64,000 nt of DNA, from positions 62,001 to 126,000 of the forward strand of contig NZ_RCIZ01000005.1 of the NCBI RefSeq assembly GCF_003666685.1. The letters are read 5' to 3'. Positions 8,891-19,325 of this stretch are shown here, piece after piece. Under the pieces are notes generated by a model. It did no database searches and was not told the DNA's origin. It was given only the letters and a program-made list of their open reading frames with translations. Numbering within the stretch: position 1 is the stretch's first letter; each line of letters starts with the position of its first letter. Made by a program: the position numbers and the translations under genes. This stretch comes from Mesorhizobium sp. YM1C-6-2 (GTDB lineage: Bacteria; Pseudomonadota; Alphaproteobacteria; Rhizobiales; Rhizobiaceae).

Positions 8891-9175
8891 CTACTGGCGC
8901 ATTTCCTTGAGTTTCTCGGCAGCGCTTGCGGCAAGGTCGGCGTAGCGCGTTTCCAGCGCCGTCGCCTTGTCGACCACCGGGAAATCGTGGCCCATGCCCT
9001 CCAGCGCCGCCTTCAGCTTCTCGACGAACTCCGCCTGCTTCTCCAGTTCCGAGAAAAGCGCCTTCACCTGCTCCAGCGTGATGTCTGGATCGGACAGCAT
9101 CTTCGGCACGATCTTGCGCATCTTGTTGCCGGCGCGGATTTCTTCATCGAGGATTTTCAGCCAGTCCGTCGCCAT
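8891..9175 (-). CDS. Small helical protein of unknown function (94 aa)
   Basis: Starts at ATG 9175, which has a strong AGGAGAA upstream; a longer frame to 9307 lacks such a site and reads as noise. The product is acidic and almost entirely helical ('EQVKALFSELEKQAEFVEKLKAALEGMGHDFPVVDKATALETRYADLAASAAEKLKEM'-like pattern in segments), suggesting a coiled-coil or helical-hairpin adaptor. It has no signal peptide or membrane segment. I do not recognise the family. It ends 16 bp from the convergent MATE gene, and a large non-coding stretch lies upstream. Confidence 0.75.
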   Translation of the reverse strand: MATDWLKILDEEIRAGNKMRKIVPKMLSDPDITLEQVKALFSELEKQAEFVEKLKAALEGMGHDFPVVDKATALETRYADLAASAAEKLKEMRQ

Positions 9176-9426
9176 ACCCGTTCTCCTGCCCCACTCTGTC
9201 CGCGCCCCACTCCGAGACATAGCTTTCGCCCGGCAATCCGCAAAGAGACGGACGAGCATAACGGCAAACGCCGGAAGGTGAACAGATTTCCGTCCTCCCC
9301 GCGCCAAACCTCTGATTTCGCTGGAAAATTAAAATAGTTGGCGGAATTCGATTCACAGCCTTCGGGCCTTCCGTACAATGGCGGCATCTCCCTCGCGGGA
9401 ACACGGGTCATGAACCGGATGAGCGT

Positions 9427-9536
9427 GGAGGGGACGGTACCGGTTCGGTCGCGCGGAGGTGGCGCGGCTGGGTGATGAGCCCCGAGGACCGGGCCCTGAC
9501 CGAGGTCGCGCGGTGAAACGATTCTGCGTCCCCTCC
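9427..9536. repeat. Inverted repeat enclosing a GC-rich 92-nt interior
   Basis: GGAGGGGAC (9427-9435) pairs perfectly with GTCCCCTCC (9528-9536). The enclosed 92 bases contain further partly matching arms (GGTCGCGCGG occurs twice), so a branched RNA or cruciform is possible. It abuts the next inverted repeat by 19 bases, so both may be one mosaic element. Confidence 0.5.
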
Positions 9537-9555
9537 AGGTAGGGCAAGCAAGCCG

Positions 9556-9615
9556 GCGGGGCACGGGAAACCGGCCACGTAATACAATTTGAGAGGCTCG
9601 GGTCCCGTGCCCCGC
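9556..9615. repeat. 13-bp perfect stem with 34-nt loop
   Basis: GCGGGGCACGGGA (9556-9568) is the exact reverse complement of TCCCGTGCCCCGC (9603-9615). The 34-base loop contains 'gtaatacaattt'. It resembles the element at 19326-19385 in stem and loop length. It could be a dispersed palindromic repeat or a structured RNA. Confidence 0.6.
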
Positions 9616-9752
9616 TTCCCACCTTTCCAGGCAATGGCCAGATGCGAAAGCAGGCGTGGCAACGGTGAAGCACGTACTTCTTTCGCCGGAGGTGCATGGA
9701 AAAAATCGGCTGAGCCATTAGATTGCCAGTCGACAGCATCGAGGAGAGCGAC

Positions 9753-10613
9753 ATGACCGCCGAGATCACCGATATTCCCGCCCTCGCCAAGGGTCGCACG
9801 GCGGTTATCACCGGAGGCGCAAGCGGCATCGGACTGGCCACGGCGAAACGCCTCGCCGGAGCCGGCATGAACGTCGTCATCGCCGACCGCGCAGGCGCGG
9901 CGATCGATGCGGCGGCGCTCGCCGTGGCCGAGTCGGCCGGCAGCCGGGGCAAGGTGCTTGCCGTCGCCTGCGACGTGGCGAGGCCCGACGACCTCAAGGC
10001 GCTGGCGGGCAAGGCCTATGAACAATTCGGCGAAGTGTCGTTGCTGATGAACAATGCCGGGATCGGCAACAACCCCGGCAAGCCGTGGGAAAACCTCGAC
10101 GCCTGGAAGCGGCTGATCGACATCAACTTCTGGGGCGTCGTCCACGGCGTGCAGGCCTTCGCCGCGCGGATGCTCGAGCAGGACAGGCCGGGGATGATCG
10201 TCAACACCGGCTCGAAGCAGGGCATCACCACGCCGCCCGGCAATCTCGCCTACAACGTCTCCAAATCCGCGCTGAAGACCTACACCGAAGGACTGGCGCA
10301 CGCCCTGCGCAACGAACCCGGCGCGAAGGTCTCGGCGCATCTGCTGATTCCCGGCTTCACCTTCACCGGCATAACCGAAGGCCATACGACGAAGCCGGCG
10401 GGCGCCTGGACGGCCGAGCAGGTCGTCGACTTCATGCTCGCCTCGCTGGCGCGCGGCGACTTCTACATTCTCTGCCCCGACAACGAGACCGAGCGCCGCA
10501 CCGACGAGCGGCGCATGGCCTGGGCGATGGGCGACATCATCGAGAACCGCCCTGCCCTGTCGCGCTGGCATCCTGATTACGGCCAGGCTTTTTCAGAATT
10601 CCTGAAAGACTGA
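9753..10613 (+). CDS. SDR family NAD(P)-dependent oxidoreductase
   Basis: A classical short-chain dehydrogenase of 286 residues. Seen: cofactor motif TGGASGIG (20-27), NNAG in 'LLMNNAGIGNN', and the active-site Ser region 'NTGSKQG' with Tyr-x3-Lys in 'AYNVSK'. The start ATG 9753 follows GGAGAG. It reduces or oxidises a carbonyl or alcohol in the cytoplasm; the substrate is unknown. There is no obvious pathway partner: the next gene converges and encodes a hexapeptide acetyltransferase. An upstream in-frame ATG at 9723 is less likely. Confidence 0.92.
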   Translation: MTAEITDIPALAKGRTAVITGGASGIGLATAKRLAGAGMNVVIADRAGAAIDAAALAVAESAGSRGKVLAVACDVARPDDLKALAGKAYEQFGEVSLLMNNAGIGNNPGKPWENLDAWKRLIDINFWGVVHGVQAFAARMLEQDRPGMIVNTGSKQGITTPPGNLAYNVSKSALKTYTEGLAHALRNEPGAKVSAHLLIPGFTFTGITEGHTTKPAGAWTAEQVVDFMLASLARGDFYILCPDNETERRTDERRMAWAMGDIIENRPALSRWHPDYGQAFSEFLKD

Positions 10614-10617
10614 ACTT

Positions 10618-10668
10618 GAGCAGGCCCGGGAAAGGTGGACACCAGTTTTCCCGGAGCGCCGCGAAGGA
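10618..10668. repeat. Palindrome between convergent genes (possible bidirectional terminator)
   Basis: CCGGGAAA (10626-10633) faces TTTCCCGG (10647-10654), with GGTG/CACC nested inside. The phrase 'gggaaaggtggacaccagttttccc' resembles a dispersed rhizobial intergenic repeat. It starts within 15 bases of the SDR stop and lies just past the convergent acetyltransferase stop, a place where such repeats often end transcripts. Confidence 0.5.
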
Positions 10669-10675
10669 AGAAAAT

Positions 10676-11311
10676 TCAGCGGCCCGACCAGCGCTCGAGA
10701 AACTCTTCGATCGGCAGCGCCTGCATGTCGGGAATGGCGTCGGCGAGCTTCGCCACCGGCCAGTCCCACCAGGCCAGCGCCTCGATACGCTCGGAAATCT
10801 CCGGTGCGAAACGCTGCCGCAGCCGCCTCGCCGGCGCCCCTGCCATGATCTCGTAGGCATCGACGTCTCGGGTGACGACCGCGTTGGCGCCGATCACCGC
10901 CCCGTTGCCGATCGAAACACCCGGCAGCACGACCGCGCCATGGCCGATCCATACGTCGTGGCCGATGCGCACCCGCTTGCCCTGCCGCCGCGCCTTGAAG
11001 CCTCCGTCGACGCCCAGCCAGCGGAAATATTCGTTCGGCCGGTAGCTGACCTTGTGCTGCGTGATGCGCTCGATCGGATGCTCCAGAGCGTTGATGCGCG
11101 TGTTTGCGGCAATCGAGCAGAACTTGCCGATCTCGGTATAGATCGCCTCCGCATTGCGCTCGAAATAGGTGAAGTCGCCGACCGTGACCTCGCGCAGGAC
11201 GACGCGCTCGCCGATCGCGGCATAGCGCCCGAGCCGGCAGGCCTTCAGCTCCGCCGTCGGGTGGATGCGCGGCTCCGGATCCTTGAAACGCAGCTCGTCG
11301 GGCTTGTCCAT
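10676..11311 (-). CDS. Left-handed beta-helix (hexapeptide) acetyltransferase
   Basis: 211 residues with isoleucine-patch hexapeptide repeats in two blocks: 'IHPTAELKACRLGRYAAIGERVVLREVTVGDF' (about 16-48) and 'VRIGHDVWIGHGAVVLPGVSIGNGAVIGANAVVTRDV' (about 115-150), plus the 'GAPAR' loop typical of CatB-type transferases. It most resembles the transferase family that accompanies phosphonate genes (TIGR03308-like), but no phn genes are near. It likely transfers an acetyl group to a small acceptor in the cytoplasm; the acceptor is unknown. The start has a modest AGG upstream. Confidence 0.88.
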   Translation of the reverse strand: MDKPDELRFKDPEPRIHPTAELKACRLGRYAAIGERVVLREVTVGDFTYFERNAEAIYTEIGKFCSIAANTRINALEHPIERITQHKVSYRPNEYFRWLGVDGGFKARRQGKRVRIGHDVWIGHGAVVLPGVSIGNGAVIGANAVVTRDVDAYEIMAGAPARRLRQRFAPEISERIEALAWWDWPVAKLADAIPDMQALPIEEFLERWSGR

Positions 11312-11347
11312 TGCCTGGCCATACGCCGCCCGCCGCCCGCCGGCAAG

Positions 11348-11839
11348 CTATTGGGGCTTGCCCTTCTCCCAGACGACCTCCTGCCCGAACAGCGGCACCG
11401 TCGTCATCGACATCTTGGCCGAGCCGTCCTGCACCTGGCGCGAATGGGCGAGATAGATCAGCGTGTCATTGGCCTTGTCGTAGATGCGGTTCACCACCTG
11501 CTCCTTCCAGATCAGGCTGATGCCCTGCTTGAAGATTTCCTCGCCACCCTCGTCGAGATCGATGTCGCCGATCTTGATCGGCCCGGTCTGCTGGCAGGAG
11601 ATGGCGGTGTCGGAGGGATCCTCGAACCAATTGCCCTTCTGCAGCCGGTCGATGACGCCGCGGTCGAAATAGGAGACGTGGCAGGTCACGCCCTCGACCT
11701 TCGGGTCCTTAACCGCCTCGACGATGATATCATTGCCGAGCCAGTCGACGCCGACCTCGCCGACCTGCTGGGCAGAGGCCGGGCCGGCGGTCGTGGCCAG
11801 CGCCAGAACCGCGAACATCGAAAAGAGCTTTTGCCGCAT
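11348..11839 (-). CDS. creA: CreA family exported protein
   Basis: 163 residues from ATG 11839, which has AGGAG eight bases upstream. A signal peptide covers about 1-24, ending 'GPASAQQ'. The mature part matches CreA: 'VEAVKDPKVEGVTCHVSYFDRG', 'DPSDTAISCQQTGPI' and a C-terminal 'DTLIYLAHSRQVQDGSAKMSMTTVPL'. Two cysteines are placed to form the conserved disulfide. CreA proteins are periplasmic and of unknown function. It lies 36 bp after the acetyltransferase start on the same strand, so the two may form a short operon. Confidence 0.92.
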   Translation of the reverse strand: MRQKLFSMFAVLALATTAGPASAQQVGEVGVDWLGNDIIVEAVKDPKVEGVTCHVSYFDRGVIDRLQKGNWFEDPSDTAISCQQTGPIKIGDIDLDEGGEEIFKQGISLIWKEQVVNRIYDKANDTLIYLAHSRQVQDGSAKMSMTTVPLFGQEVVWEKGKPQ

Positions 11840-11960
11840 CGAAATCTCCTGGAACGTCCGGCTCTGAGTTGGGCGTTCGCCCGCCGCCTTGCAAGTCCGC
11901 CTGCTCGAACGCGGCATCATGGCTCTTTTTCGCGTCGCGGCGAAAGGCTATATCAGGCAC

Positions 11961-12122
11961 ATGAAGCAGCTTTCGCATATGCCTGCCGCGACGATCACGA
12001 AGATCGCGCTCGGCGTTGCGTTGCTTGCTGCGGCGACGGGGCTTGCCTTCGCATCCTGGATCGACAAGGGCGCCGCCATCTTCATGGCGACGGTCGAGTC
12101 CGGGCTCGCATGGTGCTTCTGA
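11961..12122 (+). CDS. Small single-pass membrane protein (54 aa)
   Basis: The 53-54 residue product has one hydrophobic helix (about 11-29, 'KIALGVALLAAATGLAF') followed by a short tail 'WIDKGAAIFMATVESGLAWCF' ending in a Trp-Cys-Phe. Similar tiny proteins with this tail occur next to other genes in rhizobia by my recollection, but no function is known. The ATG at 11961 is favoured over upstream starts because the membrane segment then sits near the N-terminus. It ends 34 bp before the SCO gene on the same strand, hinting at a link to copper or cytochrome oxidase assembly. Confidence 0.6.
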   Translation: MKQLSHMPAATITKIALGVALLAAATGLAFASWIDKGAAIFMATVESGLAWCF

Positions 12123-12156
12123 CGCCGCCGACGCCAACAGACGGACACTTTCAGAC

Positions 12157-12735
12157 ATGATGCGCAGCATTCTCGTCGGTATTCTCGTCCTGATGGCAGC
12201 CGGTGTCGGCTTCCTCACCTTCGACTGGTACCGCAGGTCGACCGGAGCCGAAGCCTATGGGGCGCCTTTCACTCTCGTCGACCAGAAGGGCGCGCCGATC
12301 ACCGAAGCCGCCTTCCGCGGCCATCCGAGCGCCGTCTTCTTCGGCTTCACCCATTGTCCCGAGGTCTGTCCGACGACGCTCTTCGAGCTCGACGGATGGC
12401 TGAAGCAGCTCGGCGACGAGGGCAAGAACCTGCGCGCCTATTTCGTCACCGTCGATCCGGAGCGCGACACTGCCGAGACCATGAACGCTTATGTCGGCAA
12501 CGTGTCCGAGCGCATCACCGGCATCACCGGCGAGCCGGACAAGGTCCACGCGATGGCCAAGGATTTTGGCATCTACTGGCGCAAGGTCGATCTCGAAGGC
12601 GGAGACTATACGATGGACCATACCGCCTCCGTCATCCTGCTCGACAGCAACGGCGCCTTCGCCGGCACCATCGCCTACCAGGAAAATCCGGACACCGCGC
12701 TCGCCAAGCTGAAGCGCCTCGCAGCCGAAGGATGA
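12157..12735 (+). CDS. SCO1/SenC family copper chaperone
   Basis: 192 residues: an N-terminal anchor (about 4-22) then a thioredoxin-fold periplasmic domain. The copper-binding CPEVC (Cys67, Cys71) and the later conserved histidine in 'YTMDHTASVILLD' are all present. SCO proteins deliver copper to the CuA site of cytochrome c oxidase or act as thiol reductases for it. No oxidase genes are in the window, so the role rests on the family. Two adjacent ATGs (12157, 12160) are possible. The stop overlaps the start of prmA by four bases. Confidence 0.93.
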   Translation: MMRSILVGILVLMAAGVGFLTFDWYRRSTGAEAYGAPFTLVDQKGAPITEAAFRGHPSAVFFGFTHCPEVCPTTLFELDGWLKQLGDEGKNLRAYFVTVDPERDTAETMNAYVGNVSERITGITGEPDKVHAMAKDFGIYWRKVDLEGGDYTMDHTASVILLDSNGAFAGTIAYQENPDTALAKLKRLAAEG

Positions 12736-13610
12736 CCGTGCCGCAGACGCGCCTTCACGTCGTCACCGACAATGCCGGCGCCGACCGGCTCTTCCCGGCA
12801 TTGGAGGCCGCCTTCGAAGAGGACGGGCTGCCGCTTTCGGTCTTCGATCTCGACGAGGCCAACGGCATCAAGGAAGTCTCGCTTTACGCGACCGAGGAGG
12901 TCGAGCAGGTCGAGCAGCGGCTCCGTCTGATCATGGACGACGCCGGGGTCGATGCCGAGATCGGCCGCGAGGTCCTGCCGGACATCGACTGGGTCGCCAA
13001 GTCGCTGGAGGGACTGCAGCCTGTCCGCGCCGGCCGTTTTCTCGTCCACGGCTCGCATGACCGCCACAAGCGGCGCACCGGCGACCTCGCGATCGAGATC
13101 GAGGCGGGGCTCGCTTTCGGTACCGGCCATCACGGCACGACCTCCGGCTGCCTCGAGATGATCGAGACTGTGGTGCGCCGCGAGCGTCCGAAGAATGCGC
13201 TGGACCTCGGCACCGGCAGCGCCGTACTTGCCATCGCAGTCGCCAAGCTTGCCCATATCCCGGTGCTGGCTACTGACATCGACCCCGTCGCAACGAAGGT
13301 CGCCGCGCAGAATGTCAGGCTAAACCGGGTCTCGGCCTATGTGGAGACCCGGACCGCACCGGGCTTTGCCGACCCGATCTTCCGAGCTCGCGCCCCTTTC
13401 GACCTGATCGTCGCCAATATCCTGGCCCGCCCGCTGATGCGGCTTGCGCCCGACATGGCGCGCTCGGTCAGGCTCGGCGGCTCGCTGATCCTGTCAGGCA
13501 TTCTGGAGCGCCAGCGCAACGCCGTGCTCTCGGCTTATATCGGCCAGAATCTCCGTCACGTCCGCACGCTCACCCGCGGCGAATGGGTGACGCTCCACCT
13601 GAAGCGCTGA
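12732..13610 (+). CDS. prmA: Ribosomal protein L11 methyltransferase PrmA
   Basis: A SAM-dependent enzyme that methylates lysines and the N-terminus of ribosomal protein L11. The 292 residues begin at an ATGA overlap with the SCO stop, which fixes the start. Seen: the family signature 'FGTGHHGTT', SAM motif I 'LDLGTGSAVLAIA', acidic motif II 'LATDIDP' and 'VANILARPL'. Its substrate gene rplK is also in the window, some 43 kb away. The tight overlap with SCO suggests translational coupling. Confidence 0.95.
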   Translation: MTVPQTRLHVVTDNAGADRLFPALEAAFEEDGLPLSVFDLDEANGIKEVSLYATEEVEQVEQRLRLIMDDAGVDAEIGREVLPDIDWVAKSLEGLQPVRAGRFLVHGSHDRHKRRTGDLAIEIEAGLAFGTGHHGTTSGCLEMIETVVRRERPKNALDLGTGSAVLAIAVAKLAHIPVLATDIDPVATKVAAQNVRLNRVSAYVETRTAPGFADPIFRARAPFDLIVANILARPLMRLAPDMARSVRLGGSLILSGILERQRNAVLSAYIGQNLRHVRTLTRGEWVTLHLKR

Positions 13611-13615
13611 GGTGT

Positions 13616-13807
13616 TCAGAGATAGGTTCGGATCGAATTCGGACGCTTGCTCAACTCGGCCCGGCTGTAGCCGTATCTGAGGAGCGTATCGTCGTCGAAC
13701 GCCAGGAGCACGCCGTTTACGTAACGATTGGCTTCACGCTGGCGCGCTTCCACGATGGCATCGAGGAGGCTTCTGAAGAATCCGCTCTTGCGGTTCGTGG
13801 CGGTCAC
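13616..13807 (-). CDS. Small DUF1127-like protein (63 aa)
   Basis: Starts at GTG 13807 with a strong AAAGGAGAA nine bases upstream, which decides the start. The 63 residues end in the pattern 'DDDTLLRYGYSRAELSKRP', the form seen in DUF1127/YjiS-like small proteins of alphaproteobacteria, some of which bind RNA and act in phosphate or carbon metabolism. The N-terminal part 'FFRSLLDAIVEARQREANRYV' is an amphipathic helix. Converges with prmA at a 5-bp gap. Confidence 0.7.
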   Translation of the reverse strand: MTATNRKSGFFRSLLDAIVEARQREANRYVNGVLLAFDDDTLLRYGYSRAELSKRPNSIRTYL

Positions 13808-14002
13808 AGTCGTTCTCCTTTCAGAACGAAATCGCAACTCCTCCACGCCTCGAAACTAGGTGCTTCGCTTCCCCGCGAACAGCGCCAACAATGCATGCCT
13901 GCCATCCGTTTCCCGCATGAGCCGCTTGGCACAAGCGCCGCGCGTTGCAACGTTTTTGCGAGACAGGTAGGTTCCTGCCCGGTTTGATGCGGAAAGCACC
14001 TC

Positions 14003-15847
14003 ATGTTCCAGAGCTTCGATGAAGTGAACGACCCCACACTGGGCCGTGAGCGCGTGGCGCGGCTGCGCGAATGGCTGACCAGGAACGACCTCGACGGCTT
14101 CATCGTGCCGCGCTCCGACGAGCACCAAGGCGAATATGTGGCCGCCCGCTCGGAACGCCTGAAGTGGTTGACCGGCTTTTCCGGCTCGGCCGGCGTCGCC
14201 ATCGTGCTCGTCGGCCGCGCCGTCGTCTTCGTCGACGGGCGGTATACGCTGCAGGTGCGCGACCAGACTGACCCGCAAGTGTTCGCCTATGAAAGCCTGA
14301 TCGACAACCCGCCGCCGAAATGGATCAAGGCCAATCTCGGCAAGGGCGCGCGCCTCGGCTTCGATCCCTGGCTGCACACGATCGGCGACGTGAAGGCGCT
14401 GAGGGAAGCCGCGGAAAAAACAGGCGCGGAGCTTGTTCCGGTGGACGCCAATCCGATCGACCAACTGTGGGCCGACCAGCCGGCTGCGCCGCTGGAGCCC
14501 GTCGAAATCCACCCGATCGAGTACGCCGGGGAGTTGGCCAAGGACAAGCTCTCGCGGCTCGCCGCGGCGATTGCCAAGGAAGGCGCCACGCACACTGTGC
14601 TGACCGACCCCTCCTCGCTCGCCTGGGCCTTCAACATCCGCGGCGCAGACGTGCCGCATACGCCGCTTGCGCTCGGCTTCGCCGTCCTCGCGGCCGAGGG
14701 GCCGCATCTGCTTTTCATGGACAAGCGCAAGTTGCCAATGAAGACGGAGGCCTACCTCACCCAGCTTGCCGATCTGCGCCCGCCATCCGCCTTGGAAGCC
14801 GAACTCGTGGCCCTTGCGAAAAGCGGCGCCAGGATCGCGCTGGACCCCGTGCTGGCGGCAGACAGGCTGCGCACACTGGTCACCGAGAATGGCGGTGCGG
14901 TCGTCACTGCGCCGGACCCGGCCCGCATCCCGCGCGCCACCAAGAACGGCGCGGAAATCGCCGGCGCGCGCGCCGCTCATCGGCGCGACGGCGCAGCGGT
15001 GGTGAAGCTGCTGTGCTGGCTGGATGCCCAAGCGCCGGACACGCTGGACGAGATCGCCGTCGTCACCAAGCTCGAGGAGAAGCGGCGCATTACCGGCGAC
15101 GAGACGCAGATGCCGCTACGCGACGTCTCCTTCGCCACCATCGCAGGCGCCGGTCCGAACGGCGCGATCATGCACTATCGCGTTTCCAGCGCCACCAACC
15201 GGCCGCTGAGGAGCGGCGAGCTCTTCCTGCTCGATTCCGGCGGACAGTATCAGGACGGCACCACCGACATCACCCGCACTGTGCCGATCGGCCAGCCGAC
15301 CGAGGAAATGCGTACGCGCTACACGCTTGTGCTGAAGGGGATGATCGAGATCTCGATGCTGCGCTTCCCGCCGGGCGTGCGCGGCTCGGACCTCGATGCG
15401 GTGGCAAGGCTGGCGTTGTGGAAGGCCGGCCTCGACTACGCGCACGGCACCGGCCATGGCGTCGGCTCCTACCTCTCGGTGCATGAAGGGCCGCAGCGGC
15501 TGGCCAAGACCGGCACCGAGAAGCTGCTCGAAGGCATGATCCTGTCCAACGAGCCGGGCTACTACAAGCCGGGGAGCTACGGCATCCGGCTGGAGAACCT
15601 GATCCTGGTGACGCCGGCCGAAGCATTGCCGGACGGCGACATAGCCATGCACGGTTTCGAGACGCTGACCCTCGCTCCCTTCGACAAGCGCATGCTGAAG
15701 ACCGACCTGCTCAACCGCGACGAGGTGCACTGGCTCGACGAGTACCATGCCCGCGTGATGCGCGAGATCGGGCCGATGGTCGGCGGCGAGGTGCTGGCCT
15801 GGCTCGAGAAGGCGACCGCGCCGCTCCCGCACGACGACAAGGGCTGA
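14003..15847 (+). CDS. Aminopeptidase P family metallopeptidase (M24B)
   Basis: Removes an N-terminal residue preceding proline; cytoplasmic, dinuclear metal enzyme. The 614 residues are the long form, as in eukaryotic XPNPEP1 and many alphaproteobacteria: two creatinase-like N-terminal domains (about 15-310) and a pita-bread catalytic domain. Metal ligands are visible in 'FLLDSGGQYQDGTTDITRT' (two Asp), 'HGTGHGVG' (His), 'VHEGPQ', and 'LSNEPGYY' (Glu). The start lies at ATG 14003 with no strong ribosome site. Convergent with azlD, 13 bp apart. Confidence 0.95.
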   Translation: MFQSFDEVNDPTLGRERVARLREWLTRNDLDGFIVPRSDEHQGEYVAARSERLKWLTGFSGSAGVAIVLVGRAVVFVDGRYTLQVRDQTDPQVFAYESLIDNPPPKWIKANLGKGARLGFDPWLHTIGDVKALREAAEKTGAELVPVDANPIDQLWADQPAAPLEPVEIHPIEYAGELAKDKLSRLAAAIAKEGATHTVLTDPSSLAWAFNIRGADVPHTPLALGFAVLAAEGPHLLFMDKRKLPMKTEAYLTQLADLRPPSALEAELVALAKSGARIALDPVLAADRLRTLVTENGGAVVTAPDPARIPRATKNGAEIAGARAAHRRDGAAVVKLLCWLDAQAPDTLDEIAVVTKLEEKRRITGDETQMPLRDVSFATIAGAGPNGAIMHYRVSSATNRPLRSGELFLLDSGGQYQDGTTDITRTVPIGQPTEEMRTRYTLVLKGMIEISMLRFPPGVRGSDLDAVARLALWKAGLDYAHGTGHGVGSYLSVHEGPQRLAKTGTEKLLEGMILSNEPGYYKPGSYGIRLENLILVTPAEALPDGDIAMHGFETLTLAPFDKRMLKTDLLNRDEVHWLDEYHARVMREIGPMVGGEVLAWLEKATAPLPHDDKG

Positions 15848-15860
15848 GCGGCGACGCCCA

Positions 15861-16157
15861 TCAGCCCATGAACTGCCGCGCGGCGATCAGGACGACCGCC
15901 CCGATCAGGAAGATCGCAAGCAGGCCCGCGCGCAGCGAGACGATGGCGGCCACTGCGAGCGCAAGCAGCTCCGCCGGCCCGGCAGAGACCGCGGCCGGCG
16001 CGACCAGCGTGGTGAGGACGGCTGCCGGCACCGCGTTCAGCCCGGCCTCGACGCGGGGATGGATGCGCTCGAAGCGCGACAGCACCAGATGGCCGCCGAC
16101 GCGCGTCAGGTAGGTCGCCACCGCGCCCCAGAAGATGATCCACAGCGTGGTGCTCAT
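15861..16157 (-). CDS. azlD: AzlD family branched-chain amino-acid export subunit
   Basis: A 98-residue membrane protein with about three to four helices ('LWIIFWGAVATYLTRVGGHLVLSR', 'AVPAAVLTTLVAPAAVSAG', 'ALAVAAIVSLRAGLLAIFLIGAVVLIAAR'). AzlD pairs with AzlC to export branched-chain amino acids, as shown for Corynebacterium BrnFE. The start overlaps the azlC stop by four bases (ATGA), so the two are translationally coupled, the usual arrangement of this pair. Confidence 0.93.
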   Translation of the reverse strand: MSTTLWIIFWGAVATYLTRVGGHLVLSRFERIHPRVEAGLNAVPAAVLTTLVAPAAVSAGPAELLALAVAAIVSLRAGLLAIFLIGAVVLIAARQFMG

Positions 16158-16981
16158 AGCTCGGCGCCCTCTTGCGCGCCAGGCCCGACCTCGACCTTGT
16201 TCGAGCGAACAGGCATGACGGCGGCGAGGAGGATGCCGGCGGCGGCGCCGACGGAGACATGCCAGGGCGAGCCGATCGTCCGGTAGGCGACGACAGAGGC
16301 GATCGCACTGGCGATCACCACCGGCAGCCACATCGGCCGCTTGCGGAAACCCATGACCAGTCCGAGGAAATAGATCGGCAGCAGGAAGTCGATGCCGAGC
16401 GCATGCGTGTCGGGGATGAGCCGCCCGAATGTCGCGCCGAGCCAACTCATGAAGACCCAGGACACGTAGATCGCCAGACCCATGCCCGCATACCAGGCGA
16501 AGCCGACCTTCTCGCCCGACTCGGCCTTGCGCTCGGCTTCCGCGAAGAGCGGGTCGGTGAGAAGGAAATAGCCGGCAGCCTGCTGCGCCAGCGGCCAGTG
16601 GGAAAGCTTGCGGCCAATCGAGGCGGAATAGAGCACATGCCGGAAATTGACGGCGAAGATCGACAGCACGACGAGCCACGGCGCAATCTTCTGGCCGAAC
16701 AACTCGATGCCGACCATCTGGCTTGCACCGCCATAGATCGCGGCGCTCATCAGCGTCGCCTCCCCGACGGTCATGCCATTGTCGACCGCCAGCGCCCCGA
16801 ACAGGACACCGAATGGCGCCGACGCCACCATGACGGGAAAGCCGAGCTTGGCCCCCGCCCAGAAATCGCTGAGGGTGCTGCTTTCGGAGATGGCTTCGGC
16901 AGACATTGTTCGGGGAGTTCCGTTGAGCACGGACATATAGGTATGCCGCGCCGCCAAGTCAGATGAATTCGCTTGAGCCAT
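16154..16981 (-). CDS. azlC: AzlC family branched-chain amino-acid exporter
   Basis: 275 residues with about seven membrane helices. The AzlC core begins near residue 38 ('FWAGAKLGFPVMVASAPFGVLFGALAV') and includes 'SAAIYGGASQMVGIELFG' and 'AVNFRHVLYSASIG'. It is the large subunit of the AzlCD exporter in the inner membrane. Three in-frame ATGs (16981, 16936, 16906) are possible starts, none with a strong ribosome site; the family core suggests the last could suffice. It lies 28 bp behind ligA on the same strand. Confidence 0.93.
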   Translation of the reverse strand: MAQANSSDLAARHTYMSVLNGTPRTMSAEAISESSTLSDFWAGAKLGFPVMVASAPFGVLFGALAVDNGMTVGEATLMSAAIYGGASQMVGIELFGQKIAPWLVVLSIFAVNFRHVLYSASIGRKLSHWPLAQQAAGYFLLTDPLFAEAERKAESGEKVGFAWYAGMGLAIYVSWVFMSWLGATFGRLIPDTHALGIDFLLPIYFLGLVMGFRKRPMWLPVVIASAIASVVAYRTIGSPWHVSVGAAAGILLAAVMPVRSNKVEVGPGAQEGAEL

Positions 16982-17009
16982 CTATCAAAGCTGGTGATGC
17001 CAGCGGTTG

Positions 17010-19214
<2,205 letters not shown>

Positions 19215-19325
19215 CTATGAGCCGAGCGACGCAAAAGGTTCAAGGGTGGGGTTGTGGACTGCTGCCAGCAGTTGACGCGTTTCGTCGTCGCCACGCCCTG
19301 CTTTCGCAGTCTGACCATTGTGGGA

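Larger units (their letters stand above)
9176..9752. other. Gene-free region with two large inverted repeats
   Basis: 577 bp without a credible gene. It holds two stem-forming units described separately (9427-9536 and 9556-9615). The frames open across it are low-complexity GC shadows. The left part (9176-9420) shows nothing clear apart from possible promoter sequence for the minus-strand gene. Confidence 0.6.

Noticed and set aside
9408-10571. Minus-strand frame across the SDR gene and the repeat region
   Set aside because: It overlaps a complete SDR gene on the other strand and has no domain; the part over the repeats is low complexity.
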